Origin: CAYNEL01 sp964396225
GTDB lineage: Bacteria > Patescibacteriota > Minisyncoccia > Moranbacterales > UBA1568
Direction of reading: 5' to 3'
DNA: 58,929 nucleotides
Assembly (NCBI GenBank): GCA_964396225.1
Contig: CAYNEL010000001.1
Coordinates: 1 to 58,929, forward strand
Each line of letters opens with the position of its first letter. Positions within the stretch are counted from its first letter, which is position 1. Shown one piece after another: positions 54,887-58,929 of this stretch. The notes under the pieces are model-generated. The model saw only the letters and a program-made list of their open reading frames with translations. It made no database searches and had not been told where the DNA came from. Both the position numbers and the translations under genes were made by a program.

Positions 54887-55807
54887 TCAATAAACGACGA
54901 CCGGAGTGCCGACTTCGGTCCAGGTGTAGACCTCCTTGGCCGCCCCCACGCCGAGGCGGACGCAGCCGTGGGAAACCGGCAGACCCAGGTGCTGGGCCCC
55001 TTCCTTGTAGCCGCCCGGCCATTCCGGCAGTTCGTGGATACCATACTTGCCGTCGGGCGTGATGGCCATCCAGTGCGGCATGAAGAGGTGGTATTCCCGC
55101 GACCATGGCCGGGGAGCTTTGTTGTGGATGGTAAAAGTGCCGGTCGGCGTCTCCATCCCGTGCCGGCCGGAAGAGACGGGGTAGCTTGCCACGGGCCGTC
55201 CGTCTTCGAAAAGAGTCATCACCTGGAATTTGAGATTGATGTCGATGTATTTCCCTTCTCCTCGCTTAGCCAGGGTGTTCGAACGGGCGGCCGCCACTCG
55301 GGCCTCGAGCTGGGTGCGCGAAAACTGCGGGGCGGGGGCGGTAGTAAAGCGGCTCCGGTGGACGAGTTGCGGTTCGGGGTCGCCCAAACCTACCCGCCGT
55401 TTGGCGTACAGTTCGACCGAAAATTCTGTCTCGCCCGGTAGGGGTGTCTGGGGCACCACCCGGAAGACGGTCTTGTCCGCATTGTGCTGGTAGAGGACCG
55501 GTCCGACCGACGGAGTGAAGCGGAAATCCATGTACCAGTCGGTGGCGGAGCGGTCGAAACGGACGGTGATGGGATCCTCGAAACCGGCCGGAGTACCGGA
55601 AGCGCCCTCGGCCGGATAGAATTCAAGCACCTGGGGCGGCTCCCCGGAGACCACCGCCGCGAGGTTGGTGAAGCGCTCAGGAGGTACGACGGCGATGGTC
55701 CGGGGGGCGGGATCGGGCAAGGCGGCCACGCCGACCAACCCGAGCAGTCCCGTCCCCACGAGAGCCCCCGCCGCATGACGAAAACGGTGGCGGAAGAAAG
55801 CGCGCAT
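54887..55807 (-). CDS. L,D-transpeptidase (YkuD/ErfK family)
   Basis: 306 residues from the ATG at 55807. A signal peptide or anchor covers about residues 1-30 (basic start, then GALVGTGLLGLVGVAAL). A Pro-rich region and a long ordered domain (about 45-180) precede the YkuD catalytic domain: KYIDINLKFQVMTLFEDG near 185, then GIHELPEWPGG and SHGCVRLG near 279 with the catalytic Cys. It makes 3-3 crosslinks or attaches proteins to peptidoglycan at the outside of the membrane. Transcription appears to start exactly at the ATG: TACAAT (55819-55814) ends 6 bases before it, and an ATG six bases further upstream would lie outside the transcript. Confidence 0.92.
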   Translation of the reverse strand: MRAFFRHRFRHAAGALVGTGLLGLVGVAALPDPAPRTIAVVPPERFTNLAAVVSGEPPQVLEFYPAEGASGTPAGFEDPITVRFDRSATDWYMDFRFTPSVGPVLYQHNADKTVFRVVPQTPLPGETEFSVELYAKRRVGLGDPEPQLVHRSRFTTAPAPQFSRTQLEARVAAARSNTLAKRGEGKYIDINLKFQVMTLFEDGRPVASYPVSSGRHGMETPTGTFTIHNKAPRPWSREYHLFMPHWMAITPDGKYGIHELPEWPGGYKEGAQHLGLPVSHGCVRLGVGAAKEVYTWTEVGTPVVVY

Positions 55808-55813
55808 GAGCAT

Positions 55814-55819
55814 ATTGTA
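55814..55819 (-). promoter_or_regulatory. -10 box TACAAT of the L,D-transpeptidase gene
   Basis: Minus-strand TACAAT ends 6 bases before the ATG at 55807, predicting a leaderless mRNA. Confidence 0.6.
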
Positions 55820-55830
55820 CCACCCCCATC

Positions 55831-56877
55831 TCAGCGGATGAGCATGGCATCGCCGAAGGAGTAGAACGCGTAGCCCTCGCGGATGGCTTCCTCGTACAGG
55901 GACACGATGTGACGCGGAGCACGCTTGTGTTCGAGGAAAGCCTGGACGAGCATCATGAGCGAGGTACGCGGCAGATGAAAATTGGTCACTAGAGCGTCGG
56001 CTACTTTGAAACGGTAGGGCGGCCGGATGAAAAGGTCCGTCTTCCCGGCACCCGTCCGCACTCTCCCCTCCTCATCTGCAGCGCTCTCGAGAAGACGGAG
56101 GGCTGTGGTGCCGACCGGGACGACCGGCCGTCCCGTCCGGCGCGCGTCATTGATCAAGCCGGCCGCGGCCTCGGTGATATGGTACGGCTCCTCGTGGAGC
56201 CGACCGGTTTCCCAGTGCTCGTCGGTGAGCGGGGCGAATGTCCCTTGGCCTACGTCGAGCCGTACCAGCGCGGTGCCGTATCCCCGCTCCCGAAGCCGTG
56301 AGAACAGGGTGTCAGTGAAATGCAGGGAGGCCGTAGGCGCCGCCACAGATGCTCCTTCGCGGGCAAAAACCGTCTGGTAGCGTTTGCGAAGCTGTGTTTC
56401 ATCTTGGGCGCTGTCTCCGAGATAGTGCGGGACAGGCGTCTCGCCGTAGCGGTCGAGCAGGACACCGAGCGGATGTTCGGACAGGAGCCGCCCGAAGAAG
56501 CGGCTGTTTTCCTGACGGGTCACCTGGAGCAGGCTGCCGTCGGGAAACTGGAGCCGCCAGCCCGGTTCGCACCGGCGATCGGTGATGAAGGGAATCTCGT
56601 CGGCGTCCGGTTCACGGAGATTGGCCAGGACGAACACCTCGACCCTGCCGCCACTCGGCTTGGTGAGCCATAGACGGGCCGGCACCACCCGGGTGTCGTT
56701 CAGAACGAGGAGGGAGCGCTCGGGTAGATGGTCGGGCAGATCGGCGAAGACCGCATGCGTCACGCGGTCACTGGCCGTGTCATAGACGAAGAGCCGCGCC
56801 GAGTCGCGCGGTTCGAGGCCTTGTTTCCGGATGAGGTCTCGGGGCAGGGCGTAGTCGTAATCTTTCAAATCCATCAT
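55831..56877 (-). CDS. queA: S-adenosylmethionine:tRNA ribosyltransferase-isomerase QueA
   Basis: 348 residues. QueA builds epoxyqueuosine on tRNA from preQ1 using the ribose of SAM. The opening DLKDYDYALPRDLIRKQGLEPRDSARL is diagnostic, followed by LVLNDTRVVPARLWLTKPSGGRVEVFVL, ASVAAPTASLHFTDTLFSRL, HITEAAAGLINDARRTGRPVVPVGTTALRLLE and NFHLPRTSLMMLVQAFL. Two ATGs in a row start the frame; the second (56874) fits family alignment better. tgt, the partner that inserts preQ1, is not in the window. A TATACT-like box (56951-56946) lies upstream, close to the secA stop. Confidence 0.96.
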   Translation of the reverse strand: MMDLKDYDYALPRDLIRKQGLEPRDSARLFVYDTASDRVTHAVFADLPDHLPERSLLVLNDTRVVPARLWLTKPSGGRVEVFVLANLREPDADEIPFITDRRCEPGWRLQFPDGSLLQVTRQENSRFFGRLLSEHPLGVLLDRYGETPVPHYLGDSAQDETQLRKRYQTVFAREGASVAAPTASLHFTDTLFSRLRERGYGTALVRLDVGQGTFAPLTDEHWETGRLHEEPYHITEAAAGLINDARRTGRPVVPVGTTALRLLESAADEEGRVRTGAGKTDLFIRPPYRFKVADALVTNFHLPRTSLMMLVQAFLEHKRAPRHIVSLYEEAIREGYAFYSFGDAMLIR

Positions 56878-56952
56878 TAGGGTTCAGAGTTTTTTGGTTT
56901 CAGTCAGAACGCATCGCCCAACGTCTTCCTGGATAGTGAGTAACGAGTATAA

Positions 56953-58929
<1,977 letters not shown>

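Overview
The window looks like a chromosomal segment of a GC-rich member of the Candidate Phyla Radiation (Candidatus Patescibacteria, Parcubacteria-like). This placement is inferred from gene content and style, not from a tree. Supporting points are a short ProRS without editing domain, a membrane-anchored two-AAA Clp-type ATPase, GH130 and DUF2142-type proteins, many glycosyltransferases and GT-C-like membrane proteins with almost no biosynthetic metabolism, very short intergenic gaps, and -10 boxes placed almost directly on start codons. TGA is used as a stop, so this is not a code-25 (Gracilibacteria-type) genome. There is no rRNA, CRISPR array, insertion sequence or complete prophage.

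Layout. 1-5.1 kb: end of an alpha/alpha-barrel sugar protein, a convergent GH130 phosphorylase-like gene, yciB, tRNA-Arg(CCG), tRNA-Arg(GCG), tRNA-Ser(TGA), small membrane proteins and a class IV aminotransferase. 5.1-5.3 kb: an unrecognised structured RNA with its own promoter and terminator. 5.3-11.3 kb: recG, 3-methyladenine DNA glycosylase, a GH1 beta-glycosidase, tRNA-Glu with a decayed duplicate of its 3' end, a YdjM-like membrane protein and tsaD. 11.3-23.2 kb: a plus-strand glycan operon (GT2, DUF2304, four GT4, GT2, two methyltransferases, asparagine synthase, a GT-C-like membrane protein) with start/stop overlaps. 23.2-35.6 kb: mostly minus strand. Read from 35.6 kb downwards it holds two sugar epimerases, a FlaA1/CapD-like dehydratase, a low-GC flippase, a methyltransferase, a HAD phosphatase, a 952-residue fusion of GlmU-like nucleotidyltransferase, YvcK/CofD-like domain and GT2, a second GT2, and GtrA. 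An isolated plus-strand cupin lies near the end of this block. 35.7-46.6 kb: DUF2142-like and other large membrane proteins, GT4 genes, the Clp-like ATPase and a divergent envelope-protein operon. 46.6-58.9 kb: pyrH, proS, an MFS transporter, small Shine-Dalgarno-led genes, a membrane-anchored Ada-type zinc-finger protein, rpmA, pyrG, rplI, tRNA-Val(CAC), tRNA-Ala(CGC), a DUF4406-like protein, an L,D-transpeptidase, queA and the 3' two thirds of secA.

How it fits together. The centre of the window is one large surface-polysaccharide or glycolipid locus. Sugar nucleotides are made and interconverted (epimerases, FlaA1-like enzyme, GlmU-like domain), sugars are placed on lipid carriers (GT2, GtrA), chains are extended (GT4s) and decorated (methyltransferases, amidotransferase), and the product is flipped out (flippase, GT-C-like proteins). 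The flanks carry housekeeping genes.

Most interesting points: (1) the three-domain nucleotidyltransferase-YvcK/CofD-GT2 fusion followed by a paralogue of its own GT2 domain; (2) an unclassified ncRNA between the aminotransferase and recG; (3) two initiation styles side by side, with leaderless or near-leaderless TATACT promoters for most genes and TTGACA promoters plus strong Shine-Dalgarno sites for a few small orphan genes, two of which share an 18-bp operator-like element; (4) terminators whose T-tracts run directly into the next promoter; (5) unusual tRNAs (Arg GCG; C at T-loop position 55).
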